Shown one piece after another: positions 24,401 to 32,961 of a stretch of DNA of 64,000 bases; positions within the stretch are counted from its first letter, which is position 1, and the number at the start of each line of letters is the position of its first letter. The notes beneath the pieces were generated by a model, which saw nothing but the letters and a program-made list of their open reading frames with translations, was not told where the DNA came from and did no database searches. Source of the stretch: Amyelois transitella (taxonomy: Eukaryota > Arthropoda > Insecta > Lepidoptera > Pyralidae). Where the stretch lies: NCBI RefSeq assembly GCF_032362555.1, contig NC_083506.1, forward strand, positions 6,557,501 through 6,621,500, read 5' to 3'. The position numbers and the translations under genes are program-made.

Positions 24401-27400
24401 AATATGAAAATTCTTCCATTTTTACCTTGATCTAAACTAGATAATAGTAATCAAAAAACCATTTTTATTTTCTTCCAGAACATTCTTATATTTAATGTTT
24501 ATTATAACATTAGCGGCCACAGTAACAAGAGACGCCTTGTTGACGGAGTTCTCCATAGCGGCAGACATATCCGCGGTAAAAGTGCTGCTGCTTGCCGGCC
24601 TATATGTCAGCTCTATGAGTTCCTGTCTCGGCGCTATGTACGGCACCCCGCGAGTACTGCAGAGTATTGCTAACGAGAGGGTCATTCCTGGTTTAGAAGC
24701 GCTTGGACATGGGGTAATTACCTGGTTTATATAAATTACTAGCTGACCCGGCAAACGTTGTTTTGCCATATAAATACTCGTAATATTAAATAATGATGGA
24801 TCAGTTTATCGACCGGTGATAAAATCTGATTAATTTACTAAAATGGCTATTAAAAAATAGGGGTTGGTGATAAAAGGGTAAAAAATTAGGGATGTATGTA
24901 TTTTTAATGCGACATAATAAAAAATAAAGAAATTTAAAAATGTTTAAAAATTGTTCACGGTGGACAACCCTTATCATCATGTTGGCCGATTCTCAGACCT
25001 ACTCAATATGCTCACAAAATTTATGAGAAACGGTGAAGCCGTTTTACAAGAGTACGGGAACGAATATTGTTATTTAGAGAATTTTATTTACAAGATTTTT
25101 ATGCTAACTATAATAAACACATTGTTAATGATTGATGAGTGTTTTCAACATCTTAATGCTCTCAAGTTTTGGTGTTTATTTTTTGTGAAAACAACAGTCA
25201 TAGCACACACCACAGAATCTTTTACATCATTAATTTACATGAAATACCTTTTTTTTTGTTATCGAAGGGGAAATTCTTTTTACGGACAACCCCCCGGGTC
25301 TTCACCCGGGAGAGTGTGGGACTCCTGGCAACAAGTTTACCAGCCTACCCACTAAAACCCCTCCGTTCGCCCTTCTTGCCATTTTGAGGGCATCATGGGA
25401 TCGCAGGCATGTCACCACGATACCCTCTGGCTGCCCGGCGCTTCTGTGCCGGGAATCTTACTGTAATGGGCGACCAGTAAGTTGCTAGCCGCCCTCTCCA
25501 TCCCAGGGTCGGGAAGTTACCCTAGTGAGGCAGTAGGCGCGCACGATAAAGTGCACGCCTTCTGCCCCCCCGACCACGACGGTGTAGAGGCGCGTTCGGA
25601 TCGTGTTCACGCGCCCTCTCAGCGGCCTCCTTCTCCGAGATGACGTACTCGCAGAAGGAAACCACTGCTTCCCATTTCCTCTCGCAGCACAGCATCGCAG
25701 CTACTACACTTTGCAGCGAAAGGTCTCCTATTTCTAAGGCGGCCATGAGGCTCTGCCATCTGCCATTATGTTGGGCCATATCATCTGACTGATGATATGG
25801 CCCAACATAATCTGCCAGAGTATGTTGGGCCATATCATCCGGCTCCCCATACTCATGGCAGACCTCAGTAGCCTCTTTTCCAATCCGATGCAGGTAATGA
25901 CCGAAGCAACCATGTCCGGTCATTACCTGCGTCAGCCTGAATGTCACCTGGCTGTGGCGGCGGTCCAACCAGTTGTCAAGCGATGGAAAGAGCGCCCCGA
26001 TAGTACAATGGCCGAATTCGGAGTTCTCCAGGACGCTCCTCCATCGCTCCCGCAATACCACAGCCAAGTTTACACCAGCCGCTCCCGCCAATTCAGGCAT
26101 CTCCGCCCTCCTCCTCCTTTCCTAGAACAACTCCTTTTGAGCCAGAGCGTCCAGTTCCCAGGGTGGGGTTACATGAAATACCTGTAGATTACAAAACAAA
26201 CACATCATTTTAAGTTGCTTGTAGAGCTATCATCTTTACTTTGATTTTCCATGTTTTTTGTTTCACAGAGAGGGCCAAACAAAGTGCCAATTTACTCAAT
26301 GGTAGTAGTAGCTGTAGTGACGGTGACCTTTATCATCATCGGTGATATCAACAAGCTCGCCCCCATTGTCACCATGCCATTCCTCATCACCTACGCTAGC
26401 ATTGATTACTCTTATTTTGCACTCGCTCAAACTTTTGATTTACAACATAGACGTGAAATGAGGTATGTTCCTTTTTTATCATTTTGATATCACATTTTGG
26501 TTTTTGTACCACCTCTGTCGCTTTTGTGCTGTTATTGTATGTATGAAACTAATGGTGCTATGAAGTGTTTTATCTATCTGTCATCAATTTCTTTTTTTTT
26601 TACTAAATATATAGCTGTTTTTCAGATTCCAGGGCCACGCACAGAGAGATACTCAAGTATATGGTGCAACAGGAAGTGATCTCGATTTATTGTTTCCCGA
26701 GAGAATACGGCATAAGAATGTTGGTGTAAGTAACTTTTTTATGTGAATACATTCATAATTATGAATTTCTAGACTAGATTCTCTCGCAATGGATTCTCTT
26801 CATACAAATATCGTTAAACCTCTATGATGAGATAACAGGTAGATATGTCGAGTAACATAGCTTAAGGAACCAGTAAAGTATATTACTAAATTATTTATTT
26901 AATATACAATATGTTTACAGGATTTCACACCATCGCCGACTGATTCCGCCTTAATGAATGGACGAACGGCAAACGGTGATGTTGCCACGAGGAGGCCGAG
27001 CGTGGGCGTCCATTCCAAAAATACTAATTGGTATTCGCACCTATGCAACAGATGGTTATCTCTAGCTGGAGTGAGTACACATCCTAACAAAGTTCTTCGA
27101 TGTGGTTGTATTTCAATCGTTGAAATAGTCCTATTCCGAATTCAGACGTAGGTGTAGAAACAAATTATTGTAGAAATACATTTCCCATTGAAAGTCCTTT
27201 ATTTACTGTTAAAAGACTAATGAAACTTATATTACATGCTAAAGTTAGCATGTAAAGTAAGTGATACGTTACAAGTTAAGAAAAGAAGTGGATTACGTTT
27301 TGTGGTTAGTTGCCTCTTATTTAAATTTAACTTAAACTTAGAATCCCGTTTTTTCCATTCCCGGAATTCCGAAAAATGCTCTCTTTAGTGAAATTTTTAG

Positions 27401-28163
27401 TGCTCACATTGTTAGACCCAGTGGTTTGTGATTTGGGTTTATATGTCAGCTGACAGCAGACAGGCAGCTATAGTCTATTATAAAAACTTAATCTAACAAG
27501 TTATGAATGTAGCTAAAAAATAGTTGGGATGTATAAATAGTTCGAGTATGAATTGTTAATTATAATTTAATATTTCAGGTAGCCATAAAAATCTTGTTGA
27601 TGTTCCTGGTACACTGGGCGTACGCTCTTGGCTGCCTTTCCATCCTGTGGCTCGTATGGCTCTACATAGGCGCCGCCAACCCCGCCGTGAAGCCCGGCAG
27701 AGCTTCCGAGTTCCACTTCTTCCATTGGCTGAAGATATCCTTCTTGCAGGCTATAGGGTATGGGCATTTTTAATAAACTTGATATTAAATGCACCAACAT
27801 TTCATAAAAATAAGTCCACAGTTGATTTTGATATTTTAATATTAGGACTGGCAAAATACCATTGATTTTGGAGAGCAGACATAAAATCGCCCATTTTACG
27901 TCTGCTCTCCGAAAATCAATATACAGAATAACAAACCTGTTTATAAAAAAAGATGGTTATGACTAAAACTCTGCTTCAGAAAACGTCCATTGGAATACGA
28001 GCAGCTAGTCGTTACTCCAGTGCATGCGGACATTTCGATGGAACAAGAAAGACTGAATGATGACAACGAAGACTTCGCCTCACGCCGGCGCTACCACCAG
28101 TCCACAGCTCTGCAGGGCCACCTAGTGGACGTCTATAACGATGCAAGACCTGGCCTTGCGTAA
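18409..28163 (+). CDS. SLC12A8: Solute carrier family 12 member 8 (SLC12A8), complete, 11 coding exons
   Basis: Encodes a multi-pass protein of the cation-chloride cotransporter family (amino acid-polyamine-organocation superfamily). Coding exons joined by GT-AG and phase: 18409-18597, 18767-18947, 22266-22411, 22820-23048, 24144-24345, 24479-24713, 26269-26462, 26626-26725, 26921-27070, 27579-27757, 27980-28163; 1989 nt, 662 aa, close to the ~714 aa human protein. Visible features: a hydrophilic N-terminus (1-63); the first membrane segment with the family signature [17 protein letters not shown] (about 82-98); repeated hydrophobic segments to about 460; two N-glycosylation sequons (NNT, NYT) in the large loop after residue 250; a hydrophilic stretch about 460-540; a last hydrophobic block about 545-570; and a C-tail with VVTPVHAD and [10 protein letters not shown]. 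The substrate is disputed: orphan CCC member, with a reported and contested role in nicotinamide mononucleotide uptake in mammals. Introns 2 and 6 contain antisense LINEs. The start is the first ATG of an open 63-codon exon. Confidence 0.93.
19017..19280 (+). repeat. SINE-like repeat (family S), full length, inserted in the 3' UTR of the antisense LINE
   Basis: Full length, with attggatacaa immediately outside both ends, consistent with a target duplication in the LINE 3' UTR. It is almost identical to the inverted copy at 23381-23645, including shared rare variants (ctcggttctatc, aggattcctctttt). Confidence 0.88.
19573..22164 (-). CDS. LINE endonuclease (partial) and reverse transcriptase ORF, 863 codons, uninterrupted
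   Basis: A non-LTR retrotransposon polyprotein. The C-terminal half of the APE-type endonuclease is visible (GDFNID about residue 49; SDH at 112-114). The reverse transcriptase follows with [29 protein letters not shown] and the catalytic FADDTS near residue 576 (about 20421-20443), then a thumb and C-terminal region ending FYNKLPKSV and a short tail. No internal stops or frameshifts occur over 2.6 kb, so the copy is young or recently lost its 5' end. The N-terminal endonuclease residues are absent, so it is not autonomous as it stands. The listed start ATG is arbitrary because the frame runs to the truncation point. Confidence 0.88.
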   Translation of the reverse strand: MIKKNCTLKYYLVICIYSPPNSSIMDFLNVMEEVLIVATKSNKKVIVCGDFNIDILVSSTVTIQFLNLFKCFNLDNAFLEPTRFTATSAKCIDNVFSEQKPNNKNVFSKLPSDHCGQLVTFSTKRSTRDGLIMCRPITAHKINKFTSSLENKICAVTYTGSDPNGHYNKLFTTISDAYSKTFIQKKRKCNNNFKFNEWATVGIYKSRKTLYDLYAQKQYRFESGFVDHVRNYSKIFKKVCLHAKSLFIKNKISNAPNKTKETWSVINKETGRSNFKDNINEIKFNDRKITSTTEIVNLFEHFFTNIPLELTSNIDSCPNEAEILLKNNVSICSSKFKFLNIDPTDIINTFKELNLKKSEDYWGMSVVVICHIINIIAGDLAYIFNNCVDQGIFPNLMKYSKLIPLFKKGEKSDPGNYRPISILPILSKVFERIMLNQMQRYFKSNKLFHSQQYGFTEGKCTTDAGVALVTHILNAWEDSQDAIGVFCDLTKAFDCVDHRTLLLKLAHYGFDTAAVELIKSYLSDRLQTVDLNNTKSKGATVKIGVPQGSILGPFLFLIYINDLPCMIEKQTGIVLFADDTSLIFKMNRRSEICDDVNSTLAAISNWFTINNLMLNANKTQCIKFTLPNVRQANVDISINSKRLDFVDSTTFLGITLDSNLKWHAHILKLSKRLSSAAYAIRRIRHLTDVATAKLVYFSYFHSLMSYGLLLWGSAADIQTIFILQKRAIRYIYGLKQRDSLRDFFKNLNILTLPSQYIFDNIMHVRKNLDSFKKVGECTSRSLRNNYKLSIPAHRLAKVGKSFLINCIRFYNKLPKSVLEMNDRKFKQYIKVELCRKAYYSTDDYINDKHVWPKLDIMACVFLT
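23195..23383 (+). repeat. SINE-like repeat (family S), diverged copy
   Basis: Older copy with internal deletions; it ends in tacatacatacata and meets the next copy tail to tail. Confidence 0.75.
23381..23668 (-). repeat. SINE-like repeat (family S), full length, with a duplicated 5' terminus
   Basis: Near-identical inverted partner of the 19017-19280 copy. At its head the terminal 21 bases (gtgccgggaaccacacggcac) occur twice in direct repeat, ending 23645 and 23668. Confidence 0.88.
23806..24049 (-). repeat. SINE-like repeat (family S), full length, older
   Basis: Third copy in SLC12A8 intron 4, ending 95 bases before exon 5. Many point differences from the other two. Confidence 0.8.
24740..25090 (+). 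repeat. Interspersed repeat beginning CTAGCTGACCCGGCAAACG
   Basis: This stretch of intron 6 starts directly after SLC12A8 exon 6 with a terminus common in insect genomes and continues through a segment reading ccgattctcagacctac and an A+T-rich end. I cannot assign it to a transposon class from one copy. Confidence 0.5.
25522..26100 (-). pseudogene. C-terminal fragment of R1-clade-like LINE ORF2
   Basis: 192 codons showing the cysteine/histidine end region typical of arthropod R1-clade ORF2 proteins: [19 protein letters not shown], a [15 protein letters not shown] zinc-knuckle-like motif, then [24 protein letters not shown] and a basic end ([11 protein letters not shown]). The catalytic domains are missing through 5' truncation. 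The DDMAQH segment occurs twice because of a local rearrangement (palindrome at 25765-25811), which breaks the normal spacing after the knuckle. Confidence 0.75.
25765..25811. repeat. Perfect inverted repeat, 21-bp arms, 5-base loop, inside the R1-like LINE
   Basis: Arms 25765-25785 and 25791-25811 are exact reverse complements; a third, direct copy of 19 bases lies at 25821-25839. The repeated unit is the codons for DDMAQH. It is absent from the normal family spacing, so it arose during or after insertion. Confidence 0.85.
27861..27920 (+). other. Strong intronic hairpin (miRNA-precursor-like shape) in SLC12A8 intron 10
   Basis: Arms 27861-27880 and 27901-27920 pair with a single bulge, and the stem continues through taaaat/atttta to a loop of about 6 bases, giving a ~60-nt hairpin. 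The shape fits either a small foldback insert or a pre-miRNA; nothing in the sequence separates the two. Confidence 0.5.
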
Positions 28164-28632
28164 CTTAAAATATTTAAAGCCTTTGTGATTGATAGACTAA
28201 TCTATAAATGTACATTAAGTCTTAATCGATACGTAACTTTTCCATTTCCTTCTTTTTATTCATTTCCAATTAATGTCACTGTTCAATGATAACTGCATTT
28301 ACAAGTGGTTATGACCGTATTTCTATTGTACTTATATTCTCTAACTGCATCTTGACTCCTATATTTATATATATCTGACTCTGCTAATAGGCAATATCAC
28401 AAACTAAAGAAACAATAACTATTTAAAAAAGAAACTAACAGCAGAAAAAAACAGAAGAGAACTATAAAAAAAATACCTTAATATTTATCCATTATACACT
28501 TATAATTTTATAGTAAGTGAATCTAAAAAAAATTCAATTTAAACTTTAAGAATTAAAAATATTACAAATCGAAACATGTTTAGATTTTATATCTGTGTAT
28601 TTATGTTTATAATGACGTACCTACATGTTAAT

Positions 28633-28638
28633 AATAAA
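28633..28638 (+). terminator. Polyadenylation signal AATAAA for SLC12A8
   Basis: Canonical AATAAA 470 nt after the SLC12A8 stop codon, in an A+T-rich 3' flank without other coding signal. It is the first clear hexamer in a plausible 3' UTR. Confidence 0.5.
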
Positions 28639-28702
28639 ATCATTATTTTTATTTAAAATGACTTCTTTCTCTTATCCCAACCTATCGCAATGCCATTAAT
28701 AT

Positions 28703-28900
28703 TATAAATGTGGAAGTAAGTTTATTTGTTTGTTTGTTACCTGTTCGCAGGTTATCTACTGAATCAATCTTCTTGAAATATCACATATTGATTGAGAGTC
28801 TAGAGAAAAACTGACCAAACATACTTTCATCCTGGTAAAAACTATAGCTCCCGTGGGATTTGCAAAAAACTATTCTTTTGTGACTGGCGCTAAATTCAGC
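28703..28900 (+). repeat. Diverged short interspersed repeat
   Basis: Shares attataaatg, tcccgtgggatttgcaaaaa and a ggcgctaaattc end with 360-640. Lies 3' of SLC12A8. Confidence 0.45.
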
Positions 28901-28976
28901 CCACTAGTCGGACCAAAAACTAACTGATAAGTTCATGTCAACTGTATGGAATATTCGGTCCAACGTATTCCTTATA

Positions 28977-29610
28977 TATGTTGCAGGAAAATGAAGTAAC
29001 CAGAGATTTCACGAAATCACGGCATATGTTGAATACTCTTATTTACGACGCCTTCTTACTAAAATAGTCAGTGAAATGTCGTTTCACTAAATTAAATCTA
29101 GTGAAATGTCAGAAAAACGGATACCTCCGAGTAAAAATCGTCCAATGTATCTCTCTCCCTCTCTCTACCCAAACGGACACAAGTGGGAGCGGAAGGATGC
29201 CGCCGTGGAAGCGGCAGCCGCGTCACGAATATGAGCGAGGGCAGCTCATGCTCCTGGCAACGAAGCGGTAGGCGATGGCACCGTGTGGTTTTAAGCCCCA
29301 CATAACCCGTCCGGCTTCCCGTACCCGGCCGGGTAGACGAAGGTCTTTACCCACGTAAAAAAAGGTTAGGTTAGGTTAATAATTATGTAAGTACTTTTAA
29401 AAGCACGAACCTTTTTCATTCTTAATTTCACTAGATTGAGATGAGTGAAATGATATATCACTAGATTGAAATAGTATTTTGTCATATCACTAATATTTTT
29501 TTAGTAAGAAGATGTATTAAATAGGAATATTCACAATCTTCCGTCATTTCGCGGTATACCTACCTAGAGATTTCGTGAAATCTCTGATATCCTCATTTCT
29601 CTGCGACATA
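28977..29610. mobile_element. MITE-like element with ~42-bp TIRs, 3' of SLC12A8
   Basis: The left end tatgttgcaggaaaatgaag and the inverted right end tatgtcgcagagaaatgagg continue into an identical cagagatttcacgaaatc. Six mismatches in 42. No transposase. Interrupted near 29113-29380 by a GC-rich insertion. Confidence 0.75.
29113..29383 (+). mobile_element. GC-rich LINE 3'-end-like insertion joined to (GGTTA)n
   Basis: A GC-rich segment (about 29170-29350) unlike its surroundings ends in seven A residues directly followed by ggttaggttaggtta. TTAGG is the lepidopteran telomere unit. This arrangement fits the 3' end of a telomere-targeted (SART/TRAS-like) retrotransposon with a piece of target, but I cannot confirm the family without its ORF. 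Left boundary uncertain. Confidence 0.45.
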
Positions 29611-30078
29611 CAGGGTGACATTTAAAACAACTGCATCCTTTTCAACATAGACTATACCCATGCTTCCGAGCCGTTTGAGCCTATTTTTATTTAAACGTCA
29701 TCATTTTCACATTTAAAAAACCCTCAAAAACTACGTCACACGCTTTATTAAAGACCAATACTACAAAAAGAAATTAAAACTAAACATGTAAATAAATGTC
29801 TGAAAAATAAATTATTTTTCTAGTATCAAGATCAAGTAAAGTACAGAGTTGTCGAGATCGCTCAGCTGAATGAATTGTGTCGTTGACCTCTGAATCTTAT
29901 GCGTCGCTTTTCCGCCAGCCGGGGTGATATGACGTATTTAGGATCGTGCATTTTGATACTTTTATTTTTTTTCGTACTTTCTGAAATATGAACTGATATT
30001 TTTCTATTAACGTTTTTAAATATGCTTTAGATGACTTAACAGTTAAATTTATGCAGTTGAATTAAAAGTCACCTTGTA
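29609..30078. mobile_element. MITE-like element with ACAGGGTGAC termini
   Basis: The left end tacagggtgacatttaaaac and inverted right end tacaaggtgacttttaattc match over ~28 bases with few mismatches; both continue caactgcat. No coding capacity. It abuts the preceding MITE at a shared TA. Confidence 0.7.
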
Positions 30079-30100
30079 CAGGGTGACTTTTAATTCAACT
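30055..30100. repeat. Perfect 19-bp inverted repeat at the MITE right border
   Basis: Arms 30055-30073 and 30082-30100 are exact complements around ttgtacag. The right arm looks like the end of a second ACAGGGTGAC element placed head to head. Confidence 0.75.
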
Positions 30101-30290
30101 GTTAAGTGTACACCCGATTCATTGCGGATGACGCCAATGGGCGTAAATAAATTTATCCGTAACTCTGTGGAATGACCATTTCTAAAGTCCTACCTAACAG
30201 AACTGCTATTATTTGTCACGTAGGTTGTATCCGTATCAAAAGTTTTAGGAAATAGAGGCGGTTTCAAAACTTCAGAAGTTGCAAACCTTT

Positions 30291-30296
30291 TTTATT
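30291..30296 (-). terminator. Minus-strand AATAAA downstream of the hypothetical gene
   Basis: The + strand reads TTTATT, so the minus strand reads AATAAA, 76 nt past the stop of the exon 30622-30372. It supports that exon being a real 3' terminal exon. Confidence 0.4.
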
Positions 30297-30371
30297 ATTA
30301 ATAGAATCGACGTATGCGAATAAAAGTTCGAGTACGCATACATGGTTGGATTAATTTTAATTCTTCACCTA

Positions 30372-31235
30372 TCACTTGTGAATATAAATCTTGCCGTTTG
30401 TCATAGTCGCAGACTTATTCAGTATAACAGAATTATTCAGTACATCACAATCAGAACATACTTTAGCAATTGTATTCTTCGTCTCAATATTTTCTTCGAC
30501 TATATTTTTTCCTTCCTTAATTTGGTTTTTCATATTGTCTTTTATTTTCCGTACCAGGCTGGGACTCTTTACCTTTGGCCACACTTCTGTATCAAAGAGG
30601 CTGGGCGATGCGCTCCTTTTACCTGAAATAAAAATTTGATTGCTTTCTGAGATACTTACACGTGCTTTAAAGTTAAGTTATCGCCATCCACGTGCCCCTA
30701 CACATGTTATTTAAATTTCGATATAACTTTAAAATCAATTAAAAAGAAAGAGAGTAGACACCACAAAATGTGAGACCCTTCCACAACAATATTGGAATTT
30801 CTTTTGGTTTTAAGACTACAGATACTTTATCGTTTTCCGCCAGGTCGGAAAACGATAAAGTATCCCCTCCTTAAAGGCCTCTGGTGTTGCAAATGTCTAA
30901 ATTTACAATAGGTACTGGATTTGAAGTTAACTACCCATTTATTTATCCTACACGAACATACTCAAGTAGGTGAATTTTTATTTATATGTAGGTATATACC
31001 TATATTAGGTTTTTTCGGATACCAGAAATATAAAAACTTAATGATGCATATGAAAGTATATGAAAAATATATATTCCGATCAATATATCTGTCAGTGTAC
31101 ACAAATCCAATTAAATAACCTATATAAAGATTTTTTTTTCACAAATCTCTACTTAATATACAAAAAAGGTTTCAAACAACTGATCGAAATAAATCACTTA
31201 CCAGCCATTCATGAAGCAAAATTTGTTCGCTCATG
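30372..31235 (-). CDS. Hypothetical minus-strand gene, three tentative exons, function unknown
   Basis: The best-supported part is the terminal exon 30622-30372: acceptor tttatttcag, an open frame reading KRSASPSLFDTEVWPK and ending IYIHK-stop, then AATAAA on the minus strand 76 nt downstream. A middle exon at about 30869-30777 (GGDTLSFSDLAENDKVSVV, then EIPILLW) joins it in phase through a weak GTCTCA donor. A start exon at about 31235-31203 (MSEQILLHEWL) has a good translation context and a clean GTAAGT donor, but its phase 0 end does not match the middle exon as drawn, so at least one boundary is wrong or an exon is missing. Composition is lysine/asparagine-rich and hydrophilic, with no recognised domain. 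The gene would be divergent from SMNDC1. No product is recognised. Confidence 0.35.
30821..30864. repeat. Perfect 19-bp hairpin with 6-base loop
   Basis: Arms 30821-30839 and 30846-30864 are exact reverse complements (gatactttatcgttttccg). It overlaps the tentative middle exon of the minus-strand hypothetical gene. Confidence 0.85.
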
Positions 31236-32961
31236 GCTGAAGACGCGTAAAGGCGTCACTTTAATGGGTGGCGGCTGACGCACGGAGGCGACACAGAAGA
31301 TTTGTTAGCCGCCATGTGGGAAAGTCTTGAAAAGTGTGGTACGCAATGAATCGGTTAACTACTTACTGTGAGTACACTTAACAGTTAAATTTGCATAAAT
31401 TTTGACCACTTTTTAATATTTATTTCCTTCAAAAATTAAAAAGTGGTCTCTTTATTTTTTTTTAAGGAAATAAATAACACAAGTTTATTTCAAAGTGTAT
31501 TTAAAGTTTTACATTTAATAATCAAATTAAAAAATATAGCTTCATAACGTATTGAGCATTTTTCTTGAAATCTCTTGTCTCTCTCATCTCTGCACCCGGC
31601 TGCGCCTTCCACAGAAGTGTTTCGGGGCCCGGGGTCCGCCTTTCGACTTTTCTCTCTCCACTTGGTCCGGTTTCCGGCAATCGGCATCCTCGGATTTCTC
31701 ATTCGCCGATGACGCCAGTATATTCTTATCATCAAGATAGAGAAGACATTGAACTAGTAACACATAATATCCTGAGTCCACCTTTAGAAATCTTTTGAAT
31801 ATATCAAACAACTATTAATGAATTGATTGAACAGCCAAGATGGCGCAATATATTCTTGACTAACACCTTGGCAAATATTTAAGTACTGGAATTCTCTTAA
31901 GAAGATTTAATTAATTAAGCGCTCTCTCATGCCAAGCTATAGGCCTCTTCAAGGGTCACGAATGAGCAGCTGACTTTACAACAATCTTTTGGCACTCGCT
32001 AATCATAAAGTTTATATAATTTAGCCATAACGATCATCAAACATTTTGTGTAGGTACATTATAATTACGTTCAGTAAAAAAAATTAAATAGGTACTACGC
32101 TTGCTTGCATTGCTGGGAGCGGGACAACTAATAAAAATGGCTCTAAAATATGACTGATTATCGACATAAGGAAGTTAAAGATGAGATTTTTGAATAAAAC
32201 CTCATAATTTATTTAAACAATAAAACAACAAACGGGCGTCACTGTCACGGAGAAATGTCAATGCTTTGATAGCCAGAATGGTGGATTTAAGAAAGCTACT
32301 AGTATTATGATAATCCGACGAATTTCGAAACCCGTCAGTAGTCTATTTAATAAATAAAATAAATAAAGTCTTTCGATTATAAACGCTTGAATTTGATTCA
32401 GAAAAACGATTGTTTTTTCATGTTAGCATTAATCATGTAAATTTAAATCCAGTTTATTTTACAATATTATTAACTGATCTCTTACCAGTAAAATCAGTTT
32501 TTTTTTTAATTCAGGGAATTCGATAAAAACAATAATTGTATTACCGTATCCAAGTCATAGAGCCTCGACATGGACATTTACATGACATAGAGAACAAACG
32601 TAACTTATTTTTTTATGTAATAGAGGCGAAGAAAACTAATCATACTGTTTTTGAGTAATATACTCTTTTATCGGTAATGCCGTTATATTACGGATACATT
32701 GAACGAATTGTTATTAATTTTATGGTTTTTACCAAACAAAAAAAAGAGATAGATGATTTTCAAGTGTGAAAAATCCATTCAGTGGATAGATTAGGTCTTT
32801 TGGGCCTGATACATCGATTTTTCGACTACACTCTCTCAGATCGCGATCCCTACCACAGATTATACTATTCGTTCTATACTTCTTTAGTGTTAATGAAGTG
32901 TGTTGATGGTCAAGAGGGTTAAAATAAATATTTTTATCATAATTTGCTTGCAGTTTCAGCC

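Larger units (their letters stand above)
25250..26168 (-). mobile_element. 5'-truncated R1-clade-like LINE in SLC12A8 intron 6, flanked by a 15-bp target-site duplication
   Basis: GC-rich insertion in an A+T-rich intron. The + strand begins with a T run (25250-25257), the poly(A) tail of a minus-strand insertion, and both flanks carry ttacatgaaatacct (25235-25249 and 26169-26183), a perfect 15-bp duplication. It encodes the end of an R1/I-type ORF2 (25522-26100). The perfect duplication suggests a relatively recent insertion. Confidence 0.85.

Noticed and set aside
25792..26187. 131-codon + strand frame in SLC12A8 intron 6
   Set aside because: Shadow of the minus-strand R1-like LINE ORF in GC-rich sequence.
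30639..30720. Extra exon GGGCACGTGG...CACGT|gtaagt on the minus strand for the hypothetical gene
   Set aside because: No frame through it stays open into the next exon; the phase would create TAA.
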